From Peribacillus deserti (lineage in GTDB: Bacteria; Bacillota; Bacilli; Bacillales; DSM-1321): 64,000 nt of DNA. Under the pieces are notes generated by a model. The model did no database searches and had not been told where the DNA came from. It was given only the letters and a program-made list of their open reading frames with translations. Below are positions 45,262 to 53,542 of this stretch, one piece after another. The DNA lies in NCBI RefSeq assembly GCF_016909175.1, contig NZ_JAFBFI010000003.1:124001-188000 (forward strand), read 5' to 3'. The position numbers were made by a program, and so were the translations under genes. Within the stretch, counting starts at the first letter, position 1; every line of letters starts with the position of its first letter.

Positions 45262-45372
45262 ATGGGAAACGAGAGAAAATCCTTATGGAAAGCCTTAATA
45301 CATAATGGTTTTTTAGTGGCCGTTTCAGTATTGCTGTATGGCATTATTGTACTTATTTATATTCTTATCTGA
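45262..45372 (+). CDS. Small membrane protein, 36 aa
   Basis: GAGG lies eight bases before the ATG. The product has a basic start (MGNERKSLWKALIHNGF) and one membrane helix (AVSVLLYGIIVLIYILI). The size and shape match small regulatory or stress membrane peptides in bacilli. The surrounding 45000-45698 has no other gene, only a terminator. Confidence 0.6.
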   Translation: MGNERKSLWKALIHNGFLVAVSVLLYGIIVLIYILI

Positions 45373-45545
45373 TGAACTTCTCAGGCGACATGGTTTTGGA
45401 TGAAGAACTTCAGCTGTCTATTATCTCCAGTCTGGGATAGCAGCTTTTGTGTTGGATTAAGGGACGAACATGGTTAGAACTCAGACAGCTAATTATTGTG
45501 AGATGAGAGCTGAAATGCATCTGGATAGGAATAAAAAGGCTGCAG

Positions 45546-45576
45546 CTCTTCGACTTCAAGGTCGAAGAGTTTTTTT
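45546..45576 (+). terminator. Intrinsic terminator
   Basis: 9-bp stem CTCTTCGAC/GTCGAAGAG, 6-base loop, then T7; probably ends the small membrane protein transcript. Confidence 0.88.
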
Positions 45577-45698
45577 ATGTACGCGGATCGCAGGCTGAAA
45601 TATCTAAATAAACCATACCCCATACTCTCCTCAGAATAAAATATAACCATTTGAGGGGAGACTAAGAAATATTTAAAGCGGGAAGGGAGGCTTTTGGA

Positions 45699-46280
45699 TT
45701 GAATGACCAAAATGAGCATTTTGATAAAGTAGTGAGGATGCAAAAAGGAGTAACCAACGAGGCCGTTCAATACTGGCATGTCTATTCGGACTATGGAAAC
45801 TGGCAGTTTTGGGTTGTGCTGCTGCTGATGATTGTCCCTTTAGTTTTAATTTATTTTGTTATAGACCGGAAAAACGTTTTTAAGATTGGCTTTTTTGGAT
45901 TTGCGGTTCATGTATTGTTTTTTTATACAGATGCATTAGGAATCCGCACAGGATTATGGGCATATCGGTATCATATAACGCCATATCTACCAAGTTTATC
46001 GCTCGATTCAGCATTAATTCCTGTTGTCAGCATGCTGGTTTTTCAATGGACTCTGAAAAACGATAAGAACTTTTATATCTATGCCTTGATCACGGCCCTC
46101 GTATTTGGATTTGGTTTTAAGCCATTATTGGTGAGTATGGATTTTTTTGAAATGTATAAGGGGGTTAATTACTTTTATATCTTTCTCATCTATATTGTCG
46201 TGTTTCTTCTTGCCTACTGGCTGACAAGGCTATTTTCCCGTATGCATAAACAGGCCCCGACTCAAGATAATGGCCGTTAG
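45699..46280 (+). CDS. CBO0543-family membrane protein 1
   Basis: TTG start with GGGAGG upstream. The 193-residue product has an N-terminal soluble part and about five membrane helices (FWVVLLLMIVPLVLIYFVID; IGFFGFAVHVLFFYTDALG). The tyrosine-tryptophan-rich turn GLWAYRYHITPYLP is common in the CBO0543 group of Firmicutes. The function is unknown. It stands beside a second member and probably forms an operon with it. Confidence 0.75.
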   Translation: MNDQNEHFDKVVRMQKGVTNEAVQYWHVYSDYGNWQFWVVLLLMIVPLVLIYFVIDRKNVFKIGFFGFAVHVLFFYTDALGIRTGLWAYRYHITPYLPSLSLDSALIPVVSMLVFQWTLKNDKNFYIYALITALVFGFGFKPLLVSMDFFEMYKGVNYFYIFLIYIVVFLLAYWLTRLFSRMHKQAPTQDNGR

Positions 46281-46316
46281 TAGTGATCTATATTAAGAAT
46301 TACTGGAGTGTACTCT

Positions 46317-46841
46317 ATGCACTTTATTTATAATGCAATGTTTTTAGCTGCAGGAATTAAATGGGGGGATTGGAAGAGGTGGAGGGATTATTATTCGACC
46401 ATTCTTTTCTTTATAGGCGGCGACCTGATGAAAAACTTTCTGCTGCACGACCATCCTGTCTGGACTTATCAGGAAACGATTTTTGGTGAAAGCATTCTTC
46501 GAAATCACACAATTATCGTAGTCATGATCATGTTTGTCGCTTATCCTGCGACCATTTTAATGTACCTTGGCCGTTTTCCGCAGGAGAGATGGAAGCAGTT
46601 CCTTTGGATTGCTTTTTGGGTCGTGATTTATACAGGTATTGAATTCGTGAATCTAACCTATTTAGACTTAATTAACCACCATAATGGCTGGAATATAGGG
46701 TGGTCTATCTTGTTTAATATTGTTATGTTTTCCCTGCTTCGGCTCCATTTTAAAAACCCGCTGCTGGCATGGGCATTATCGATTCCATGGATTCTCTTTT
46801 TATGGAATGTGTTTGATATTCCGCTCTATAAGTTGAGATAG
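46317..46841 (+). CDS. CBO0543-family membrane protein 2
   Basis: ATG 46317 has GGAG seven bases upstream; an in-frame GTG at 46308 overlaps that site. The 174-residue protein has about five membrane helices (LFFIGGDLMKNFLLHD; HTIIVVMIMFVAYPATILM; VVIYTGIEFVN). It looks like a paralog of the preceding protein in layout, with the shared pattern of aromatic residues at helix ends. The function is unknown. Confidence 0.75.
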   Translation: MHFIYNAMFLAAGIKWGDWKRWRDYYSTILFFIGGDLMKNFLLHDHPVWTYQETIFGESILRNHTIIVVMIMFVAYPATILMYLGRFPQERWKQFLWIAFWVVIYTGIEFVNLTYLDLINHHNGWNIGWSILFNIVMFSLLRLHFKNPLLAWALSIPWILFLWNVFDIPLYKLR

Positions 46842-46869
46842 GGCGCGGTTCTGAAAAGTACCGCTGCCC
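46841..46869 (+). terminator. Hairpin after the CBO0543 pair
   Basis: GGGCGCGGT/ACCGCTGCCC stem with one bulged base overlaps the stop codon. The following sequence has no T run, so termination is doubtful. Confidence 0.4.
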
Positions 46870-47066
46870 TGTTATCTGCGGATTATTAATTCTATTATAT
46901 AAAAAAATTAGAAATAAGTAATAGAATCTCACTACAACTGCTATTTCGGCCGTTTTTTTATTGAAATTGGTCTATCTAATTATTAGCTTCAAGTTATATG
47001 TTGATGTTAAAATAAGGAAAAATATAAAAAGCTGATGTTAATTAGGAAAAAGGCAGGGTGCACATT

Positions 47067-49130
47067 ATGATATCAAAAATATATGAGGCTGATACTCTGC
47101 AATCAGCAGCAAAAGAACGGGCCGGGCAATATCAACAGCTGAAGGATCAATTCGATCAGTTGAAAAAGGAATTTAATAGTATAGTAGATAATCAGGATTT
47201 TCAAGGCAAAGGTGCGGAAGCGATCAAGGGCTTTTATCAGGGACAGATCGACGTAGCGGAAGCCTGGGAAAACTTAATTCAGCATCAGATTGCATTTCTT
47301 GAAGGAATTCCAGGAGAGGCAGAAGATGCGGACCTTTCAGGAGGTACGGTTGTACAGGTTCCCTTCCTCGAAGATGAGCTTGTACAGGCAGACCGGAATG
47401 CAGATCAAATGGTCGATGCCCAGCAGGATGCCCTGCAAAGTATATTTGACAGCATTTCTGATTTGGTACCTCTTAAGGTTTTTTCCAGGGAAGCCTTTGA
47501 TAACCATATGGATCAGGCTGAAAAGAAAAGATCAGAAACCGTACAGAAAGTGAATGAACTTGATCAAAACTTACTGGAACAATATACTTTATCCGAAAAC
47601 CAGGAGAGCCTGGTATATGGTTTGTTTGGTGCTTTAATGGAAGCCACAAGACAGGGAGAGAACATTGTCCCAATCTATTTTGATTCACAAGCATACACGA
47701 GCAGTGAAATTTACCAGCTCCGAGATGAAGTCAGCAAGCAGACAATCGACTATGTGAACTATAAAAAAGAGCAGCAGGACGCACGTATAGCCGCCGAAAA
47801 AATCGAAGAAATGGAAAACCGGCCATGGTATGAAAAAACATGGGATGCAGTGGCAAACTTCACTGGAGAAATTACCGGCTATAATGACTCAAGGAGAGCC
47901 ATAGAAGGCGTAGACCCGATAACCGGGGAAAAACTGACAGATGCACAGCGTATCACCGCCGGAGCCATGGCTGCCGCCGGATTTATCCCAATATTAGGGT
48001 GGGCAGGACGCGCATTAAAAGGCGGAAACGCCATCTATAAAACAGCAAGAGGAGCCAGTGCAGTCTCCCATACTGTTGATGCTTTCAAAACTGGGACCAC
48101 AATGAATAAACTGCAACTGACAGAAATGGGAATTTACGGACTTGTTGCGGTCAATGGACTCACAGAATCAGTAACCGCCAAAGACATGTTCGGCAATGAA
48201 CTGACAGATGAGCAACGGCAGCAGAGCTTATTTACCGCTCTTGGTATAGCGGCTGTCGGGGGAGCTGCGCGGTATGTGGATAGGGTGCATTCAAGTAAGG
48301 CATTTGAACAGACTGATAAACTAGTACTGACAAAAGTGAAAAATGGGATAGGCAATGTGAAAATACCAATCAATATTAGGGTTAGCCAAGAGGCTAATGA
48401 GGGCTTAAAACATTTTCATTTTGAGAGTAAGTCTTTAAGTGATATGTTAAGACAGTCTAATTCAGGTACTGTGGTAAAGAAAGGCCAGGGTAATGGAATA
48501 CAAGAGATCAGCAACCACTTGAATGACCTATTGGAGAAATCGAAATGTTCTACAGATGACTTGTTTCTTTATTTAAATCGAGTAGAACCTAATTTAGCAG
48601 AAAAATTCTTAATAAAAGGAGAGTGGCCCGAAGAAATACAGATCCCAAAGGCACCAAGTGTATTAAATCCAGACGGCTCAATTAAATGGTCAGAGGTGCC
48701 AAATGGAGGATACGTTTTAAATGATAAAGGGATTGCTATTAAAGATGAATATACTCCAGAATCTGGAGAAGTTATTGATCGGTACGGACCTCCAAATGGT
48801 AGATATACTTCTCCTGTTATAGATAATAAGCCATTTAATTATGATCAAAGATCTTTACCTTTTGTCGAGGATTTTTCAAAGTATCATCAATATAAAGTTA
48901 CAGGAGATTTTAATAATATAGAAAAATATGTTAATCAGTGTAGTGATCCTGTATTGGTAGATAAAGTATTAACATACATGGATTCCTACGATTTATCTTT
49001 TGATAAACTTAAAATTCAAAAAGGTGAAATTGCAAAGGGATTTGATTCAAATGGCGGTGGAATTCAATATGAATTACCTTTACCAGTAGATATGTTAAGT
49101 GGGTTAGGTTTATTAGAGAAAATTAATTAG
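47067..49130 (+). CDS. LXG polymorphic toxin with C-terminal TNT NAD-glycohydrolase domain
   Basis: ATG 47067 follows AGGGTG. The 687-residue product opens with an LXG domain, helical and export-linked (type VII secretion in Firmicutes), with FNSIVDNQDFQGKGAEAIKG near residue 40. A pretoxin segment follows (WYEKTWDAVANFTGEITGYN, then AGAMAAAGFIPILGWAGR), and the last 150 residues match the TNT toxin family: GEVIDRYGPPNGRY, DQRSLPF, YHQYKVTG, FDSNGGGIQYELPLPVDML. TNT domains split NAD(P)+, as shown for the tuberculosis necrotizing toxin. Export by a type VII (Ess-like) machinery is expected, but no such genes are in the window. The next small gene is probably its immunity gene. Confidence 0.93.
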   Translation: MISKIYEADTLQSAAKERAGQYQQLKDQFDQLKKEFNSIVDNQDFQGKGAEAIKGFYQGQIDVAEAWENLIQHQIAFLEGIPGEAEDADLSGGTVVQVPFLEDELVQADRNADQMVDAQQDALQSIFDSISDLVPLKVFSREAFDNHMDQAEKKRSETVQKVNELDQNLLEQYTLSENQESLVYGLFGALMEATRQGENIVPIYFDSQAYTSSEIYQLRDEVSKQTIDYVNYKKEQQDARIAAEKIEEMENRPWYEKTWDAVANFTGEITGYNDSRRAIEGVDPITGEKLTDAQRITAGAMAAAGFIPILGWAGRALKGGNAIYKTARGASAVSHTVDAFKTGTTMNKLQLTEMGIYGLVAVNGLTESVTAKDMFGNELTDEQRQQSLFTALGIAAVGGAARYVDRVHSSKAFEQTDKLVLTKVKNGIGNVKIPINIRVSQEANEGLKHFHFESKSLSDMLRQSNSGTVVKKGQGNGIQEISNHLNDLLEKSKCSTDDLFLYLNRVEPNLAEKFLIKGEWPEEIQIPKAPSVLNPDGSIKWSEVPNGGYVLNDKGIAIKDEYTPESGEVIDRYGPPNGRYTSPVIDNKPFNYDQRSLPFVEDFSKYHQYKVTGDFNNIEKYVNQCSDPVLVDKVLTYMDSYDLSFDKLKIQKGEIAKGFDSNGGGIQYELPLPVDMLSGLGLLEKIN

Positions 49131-49141
49131 GCGGTGTTAAA

Positions 49142-49390
49142 ATGACAAAAGCAGATGTAATGGATGTTATAAAAAATGAAAAGTTGGAAGATTACAATTG
49201 GTTCGATGATCATAATATTAAACAGGATGAAGTTGGAATCAGAACTGACGGAAATACTTGGCTCGTTTATACTTCTGATGAGAGAGCGAATCCTATCTCT
49301 GAAAAACAGTTCGATTCTGAAAGTGAAGCACTAGATAATTTTATCAAAAGATTAAGAGCAAAAAATAAATTTAAGAAACTGTACAAGTAA
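49142..49390 (+). CDS. Probable immunity protein for the TNT toxin
   Basis: The ATG lies 11 bp after the toxin stop with GGCGG before it. The 82-residue acidic protein (ADVMDVIKNEKLEDYNWFDD, TWLVYTSDERANPISEKQF) fits a small immunity family seen beside LXG toxins, possibly Imm59; the family name is uncertain. It would bind the toxin in the cytoplasm and block NAD loss. Co-transcription with the toxin and the terminator after it support the pairing. Confidence 0.78.
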   Translation: MTKADVMDVIKNEKLEDYNWFDDHNIKQDEVGIRTDGNTWLVYTSDERANPISEKQFDSESEALDNFIKRLRAKNKFKKLYK

Positions 49391-49507
49391 TACCTGCTTA
49401 TTATTTTAAATAAAATTGAGATTTTTCGACCAAGCCTTGTACTCCTCTTTTTACTAAAGCATGTAAAGGTATTATGGTGGACTTTTTTTCAATATATACT
49501 CAAGAAA

Positions 49508-49543
49508 AAATCCTTAGTGTTTTGTCATAAGCTAAGGATTTTT
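49508..49543 (+). terminator. Terminator after the toxin-immunity pair
   Basis: AAATCCTTAG/CTAAGGATTT stem followed by T-rich sequence. Between here and 49873 I see only short coding-like scraps (MRNLKYWQLRDFGADNTNF at 49672), no intact gene. Confidence 0.75.
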
Positions 49544-49873
49544 AGCTTTTTTAAAATTATGGTTGGGTAAATAAACATATTATCGATAGCGATAAAATGG
49601 CGGACAATCAGTTTTATGAACCGGTGTTTCTTTGAAATAACTAAGCTGCTAAAAGAGGGAGCAGGTATTTAATGAGGAACCTCAAATATTGGCAGCTTAG
49701 AGATTTTGGGGCTGACAATACAAATTTTATGCCAAATTGGAGGTAGTAGCCAAATTAATGCCTGAGTATTATCATAAGGATGATTATAAGGTGATTATCA
49801 TATTAAAAAGCGGTATGTAATATAAAAATTCGTATTTAAGCGTGGCAAGTTTAATTAAAATAGAGGTGAAAGA

Positions 49874-50221
49874 ATGTTAAAATCAGGGTTTTACGGAAAA
49901 TATCAAGGAATAGAGTATAAAATAAAATTAGACATGGAACGCAATATAAAAATATTAACTAAAGAAAAAGCGAAAACAGATGAAACTTTTAAAGATGCTT
50001 TTAGTAGCGGTGTATATTCTAAAATAGTATATCCGAACGAATTAACGGATTGTGTTAAAATAAAAACTTACGGATTGATTAAAGGGGAAAAAATATACAT
50101 TCGAAGTGAACAAAATGACATGTATTTATTTAATATAGGAGATTGGGAAATCGGAGATAAATTAGATCTGCCAGAATTGATAGAGATGCTTGGGAAGGCT
50201 GGGTACCTAAAAGTAAAGTGA
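49874..50221 (+). CDS. Hypothetical protein, 115 aa, paralog of the gene at 50498
   Basis: AGAGGTG lies before the ATG. The product has an unusual layout of short beta-like segments (SGFYGKYQGIEYKIKLDME, then IVYPNELTDCVKIKTYGLI). The partner at 50498 shows the same pattern: SGLYGKYNGIKYEITSDMD. I do not recognise the family. Small paralogous genes after an LXG toxin are often spare immunity genes gathered from other toxins, which is a guess here. Confidence 0.65.
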   Translation: MLKSGFYGKYQGIEYKIKLDMERNIKILTKEKAKTDETFKDAFSSGVYSKIVYPNELTDCVKIKTYGLIKGEKIYIRSEQNDMYLFNIGDWEIGDKLDLPELIEMLGKAGYLKVK

Positions 50222-50497
50222 AAGTAATAGAAGAAGTTAAAAGTATTAATTCTTTTGAACACTTTGCTTAATAATGGGATTAATTTGTATATTTTATTCC
50301 TGAAGCCTGACGAAGGATGCTTCTATCTTTGAATTTAAAAACGGGTGGCGTACGAGCTGTGGTCCTCTAATCTTATAATTGAATCATCCTATAAGTGAGT
50401 GGTTGTTAGTGTGAGAGGCTGTTATTCCTTCACAAGGTAACTAATGAGAGGGACGAAATTAGAAGAAATTTGTTCAATATTAATAGAGGTGTTACTA

Positions 50498-50892
50498 ATG
50501 TTGAGATCAGGTTTATACGGAAAATATAATGGCATCAAGTATGAAATAACGTCTGACATGGATAATAATCTAAAGATATTGACAGAAGATAATACAAAGA
50601 TTGATAGCACTTTTAGGGATACTTATAATAGTGGTGTTATACGAAAATAGTAGACCCGAGTGAATTAACAGAATGTGTAAGTATAAGAACATACGGGATT
50701 ATTCAAGGCGAGAAAGTAAAAGTGTTAAAGGAAAACGAAAATGAATATCAAGTGGCTACAGGAAACTTGCTTTTAGGAACAAATTTAATTCTACCCAGAA
50801 TAGATCGAGAAACCTGGCTTGGATGGGTTCCCAAAAATCAAGTTATACTATTTGAAAAGAAATACAATTTTAATCCTGAGGACTTAGTATAA
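50498..50892 (+). pseudogene. Frameshifted paralog of the 115-aa protein
   Basis: ATG 50498 has AGAGGTG before it. The frame runs to RDTYNSGV and then stops at 50648. One base lower the reading continues TKIVDPSELTECVSIRTYG and on to GTNLILPRIDRETWLGW, matching the paralog at 49874 until its end. One missing T in GTTATACG (near 50637) explains the shift. Restored, the product would be about 130 residues with an extra C-terminal part. Confidence 0.8.
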
Positions 50893-51067
50893 TTAAAATT
50901 CTGCTCCTTAACCAGTAGAATAAATCTGCCTCACTAGAAATTTACGGTCTGCTGGTATTCAAATTAGCTATTATTTATTAAGACATATTAACGGCAGTCG
51001 AATATTTAATTCGGATGCTTTTTTAACTATGGCCTCCTTGTTAATAAAATTAACAGGTAAATTAATA

Positions 51068-51235
51068 CTATAATAGAACACCTCTTCTAGAAGAGTGCAG
51101 AACTTTACGCACTAGTTCCCCAACGGCATGTGAACGATTGTGAGCTCCAAGCTTTTTGATGGCTGTTTTCACGTATTGCTTAACTGTTAATTCACTTATA
51201 CCCATAGAATCTGCCATACCGACGTCTAAAAAGTG
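51068..51235 (-). pseudogene. LuxR-type HTH remnant of a response regulator
   Basis: The minus strand reads MADSMGISELTVKQYVKTAI, then KKLGAHNRSHAVGELVRKVL and a stop at 51068. This is the C-terminal GerE-type HTH of NarL/LuxR response regulators. The receiver domain is gone and no start or ribosome binding site is visible, so it is a fragment. Confidence 0.75.
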
Positions 51236-51584
51236 TTACTGAGGTAATATCTAATTAATATATTGCTTCCTTAAACCATACGAAATAATCTTGAAACAAT
51301 AAAAGTGTGATTCGAAAAGAGTAGCCCTCTTAGGTTACTCTTTTATTTTTTCTACAGCTGAGTCTTTAAGAGTCAAATGTATAAATAAGGAACCAGCCTA
51401 AACTTGATCTCTCCGTTTAATGAGCATGCGGGAATGAGGTTTATCCAGGGAAATGAAGGAACTTAGAGGTAAGTGGTAACACCAAATCTATGTGATCATT
51501 GGAAGTGAATGATACGTAAACTATCTGCTTTATTGAATTTACTTAATGACTTAAACAGCTTCTCTAAGGCTCTGGCCAAATTTT

Positions 51585-51973
51585 GTCCTTCATCACCCGG
51601 GTGAAGGACTTATCTCTAAGGGTCTTGCTGAACTTTGTCCTTCAATACCCGGATGAAGGATCTTTCTCTAAGGCACATGCAGAACTTTGTCCTTCATCAC
51701 CCGGATGAAGGACTTTCCCCTAAGGCACATGCAGAACTTTGTCCTTCATCACCCGGATGAAGGACTTTCCCCTAAGACACTTGCAGAACTTTGTCCTTCA
51801 TCACCCGGATGAAGGCCTTATCTCTAAGGCACATGCAGAATTTTGTCCTTCATCACGCACATGAAGGACTTATCTCAAAGGCACTTGCATAATTTTGTCC
51901 TTCATCACCCGTTTGAAGGACCTTTCACTAAGGGACAAGCTGAATTATGTTCTTCAACAACTAACAGAGAATT
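51585..51973. repeat. Tandem hairpin array, 52-bp period, seven copies plus a worn eighth
   Basis: Inverted-repeat cores GTCCTTCATC-ACCCG-GATGAAGGAC start at 51585, 51637, 51689, 51741, 51793, 51845 and 51897, exactly 52 bp apart, with a decayed eighth near 51949. The spacers are also alike (CTAAGGCACATGCAGAACTTT). In copies 2, 6 and 7 the loop changes but at least seven to nine stem pairs are kept. No frame crosses it convincingly. It lies between the LuxR remnant and the aldo/keto reductase gene. From 50893 to 51067 and from 51236 to 51584 I see nothing else. Confidence 0.92.
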
Positions 51974-52074
51974 ATTTGTATGTTTTTATAATTTTCAAAG
52001 TTTTAAAGTTTTTATAAATTGGTTGGTAAAGGTATAATTAGTTTAATTAACCAATGGAAAGCAGGTGCTATGAT

Positions 52075-53055
52075 ATGAAATATACAAAACTAGGAAATAC
52101 CGGTTTGGACGTTTCCCGTCTTTGTCTCGGCTGTATGAGCTTTGGTGTGCCAGAGAGAGGCAGTCATCAGTGGGTGCTGAACGAAGACCAAAGCCGCCCG
52201 ATCATCAAAAAGGCTCTTGATTTTGGCATCAATTTTTTTGATACGGCGAATGTGTATTCAGATGGAACAAGCGAGGAAATTGTCGGACGGGCTCTGAAGG
52301 ATTATGCAAGTAGAGATGAGATTGTGCTTGCGACAAAAGTGCACGGTCGCATGCATCAAGGTCCTAATGGATCTGGATTATCACGTAAAGCGATTATGAG
52401 TGAGATTGATAACAGCTTAAGAAGGCTCGGTACAGATTATGTGGACCTCTATCAGATTCATCGCTGGGATTATCACACACCCATAGAAGAAACGATGGAA
52501 GCCCTTCATGATGTCGTCAAGGCAGGAAAGGCCCGGTATATCGGCGCTTCTTCCATGTTCGCCTGGCAGTTTCTTAAAGCACTGCACGTCGCCGAGCGGA
52601 ATGGCTGGACTCGATTTGTATCAATGCAGAACCATTTAAATCTCCTGTACCGTGAAGAAGAGCGGGAGATGCTGCCGCTTTGCAAGGAAGAGAAAATCGG
52701 CGTGATTCCATGGAGTCCTCTTGCAAGAGGAAAATTGACTCGTGATTGGGAGGAAACCACTGCGCGTTCTGAAACGGACGAATTCGGAAAGACTCTTTAT
52801 GCTGCGACCGAAGCAGCAGATCGATTAGTCGTGGAAAAGGCAGCCCAAATAGCAGAAAAACGAGGAGTTCCACGTGCGCAGATCGCACTCGCCTGGGTGC
52901 TTCAAAAGGAGCCAGTTACTTCACCCATCATTGGAGCGACCAAGATGTATCAGCTTGAGGACGCTGTATCCGCACTCGACATCTCTTTAACACCTGAGGA
53001 AATTTCTTCGTTGGAAGAACCTTATGTTCCGCATCCAGTTCTTGGCTTTAGTTAA
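52075..53055 (+). CDS. Aldo/keto reductase
   Basis: ATG 52075 has AGGTG upstream. The 326-residue protein has the AKR barrel marks: FFDTANVYSDGTSEEIVG with the catalytic Asp and Tyr, VLATKVHGRM with the catalytic Lys, and DLYQIHRWDYHTP with the His. NADPH binding is expected near the end (SPIIGATKMYQLEDAVSALD). It is of the YajO/YhdN-like oxidoreductase group; the substrate is not known. It is preceded by the hairpin array and followed by a terminator. Confidence 0.9.
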   Translation: MKYTKLGNTGLDVSRLCLGCMSFGVPERGSHQWVLNEDQSRPIIKKALDFGINFFDTANVYSDGTSEEIVGRALKDYASRDEIVLATKVHGRMHQGPNGSGLSRKAIMSEIDNSLRRLGTDYVDLYQIHRWDYHTPIEETMEALHDVVKAGKARYIGASSMFAWQFLKALHVAERNGWTRFVSMQNHLNLLYREEEREMLPLCKEEKIGVIPWSPLARGKLTRDWEETTARSETDEFGKTLYAATEAADRLVVEKAAQIAEKRGVPRAQIALAWVLQKEPVTSPIIGATKMYQLEDAVSALDISLTPEEISSLEEPYVPHPVLGFS

Positions 53056-53232
53056 AACTTAACTGCTGGTTCGTATCAAATATAGGATGGTTTAAAACCG
53101 TTTATTCTACAAGTGCACATAGTTTCAAGGTAGGCTGTTAAAGTTAGAAGACTTATTTTAACATTAATTTTTCCAATACTTTTATTAATTCAATTAATAA
53201 GGACCAGGGATTTAAAAATATAAATGATTAAT

Positions 53233-53271
53233 AACCTCTTCAGGATTTTGTCCAATCCTGAGGGGGTTTTT
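53233..53271 (+). terminator. Intrinsic terminator
   Basis: CCTCTTCAGGATT/AATCCTGAGGGGG stem with two mismatches, then T5. Confidence 0.8.
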
Positions 53272-53411
53272 GGCATGTAACTGGGTTTTATGAAACCGGA
53301 AGAAGTGAAAACATATCACTTCGAAATATTTATCTCATCTAATTTATTTAAATATAAAAATTATTCTGACTTTTTATTTTTAATGAAAAGCCAACTATAT
53401 TATGATGTAAT

Positions 53412-53425
53412 TGTAAGCGTTATCT
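53412..53425. promoter_or_regulatory. CcpA cre site before the acyl-CoA ligase
   Basis: TGTAAGCGTTATCT is a full match to TGWAARCGYTWNCW, 118 bp before the start codon. It implies repression of acyl-CoA use in rich sugar. Confidence 0.75.
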
Positions 53426-53542
53426 TTCAGGTGTTCGATTCTCTTATTATAACGCTAGGATGCTATACAAACGTTTTGAAAAAGTTTTGACAAGTGAGTT
53501 GGAGTTCTATTCAAATTTACATATAAAAGGAGCTGTGTAAAT

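Noticed and set aside
51585-51973. CRISPR array
   Set aside because: The repeated unit is the whole 52 bp, spacers are not unique, and no cas genes are present.
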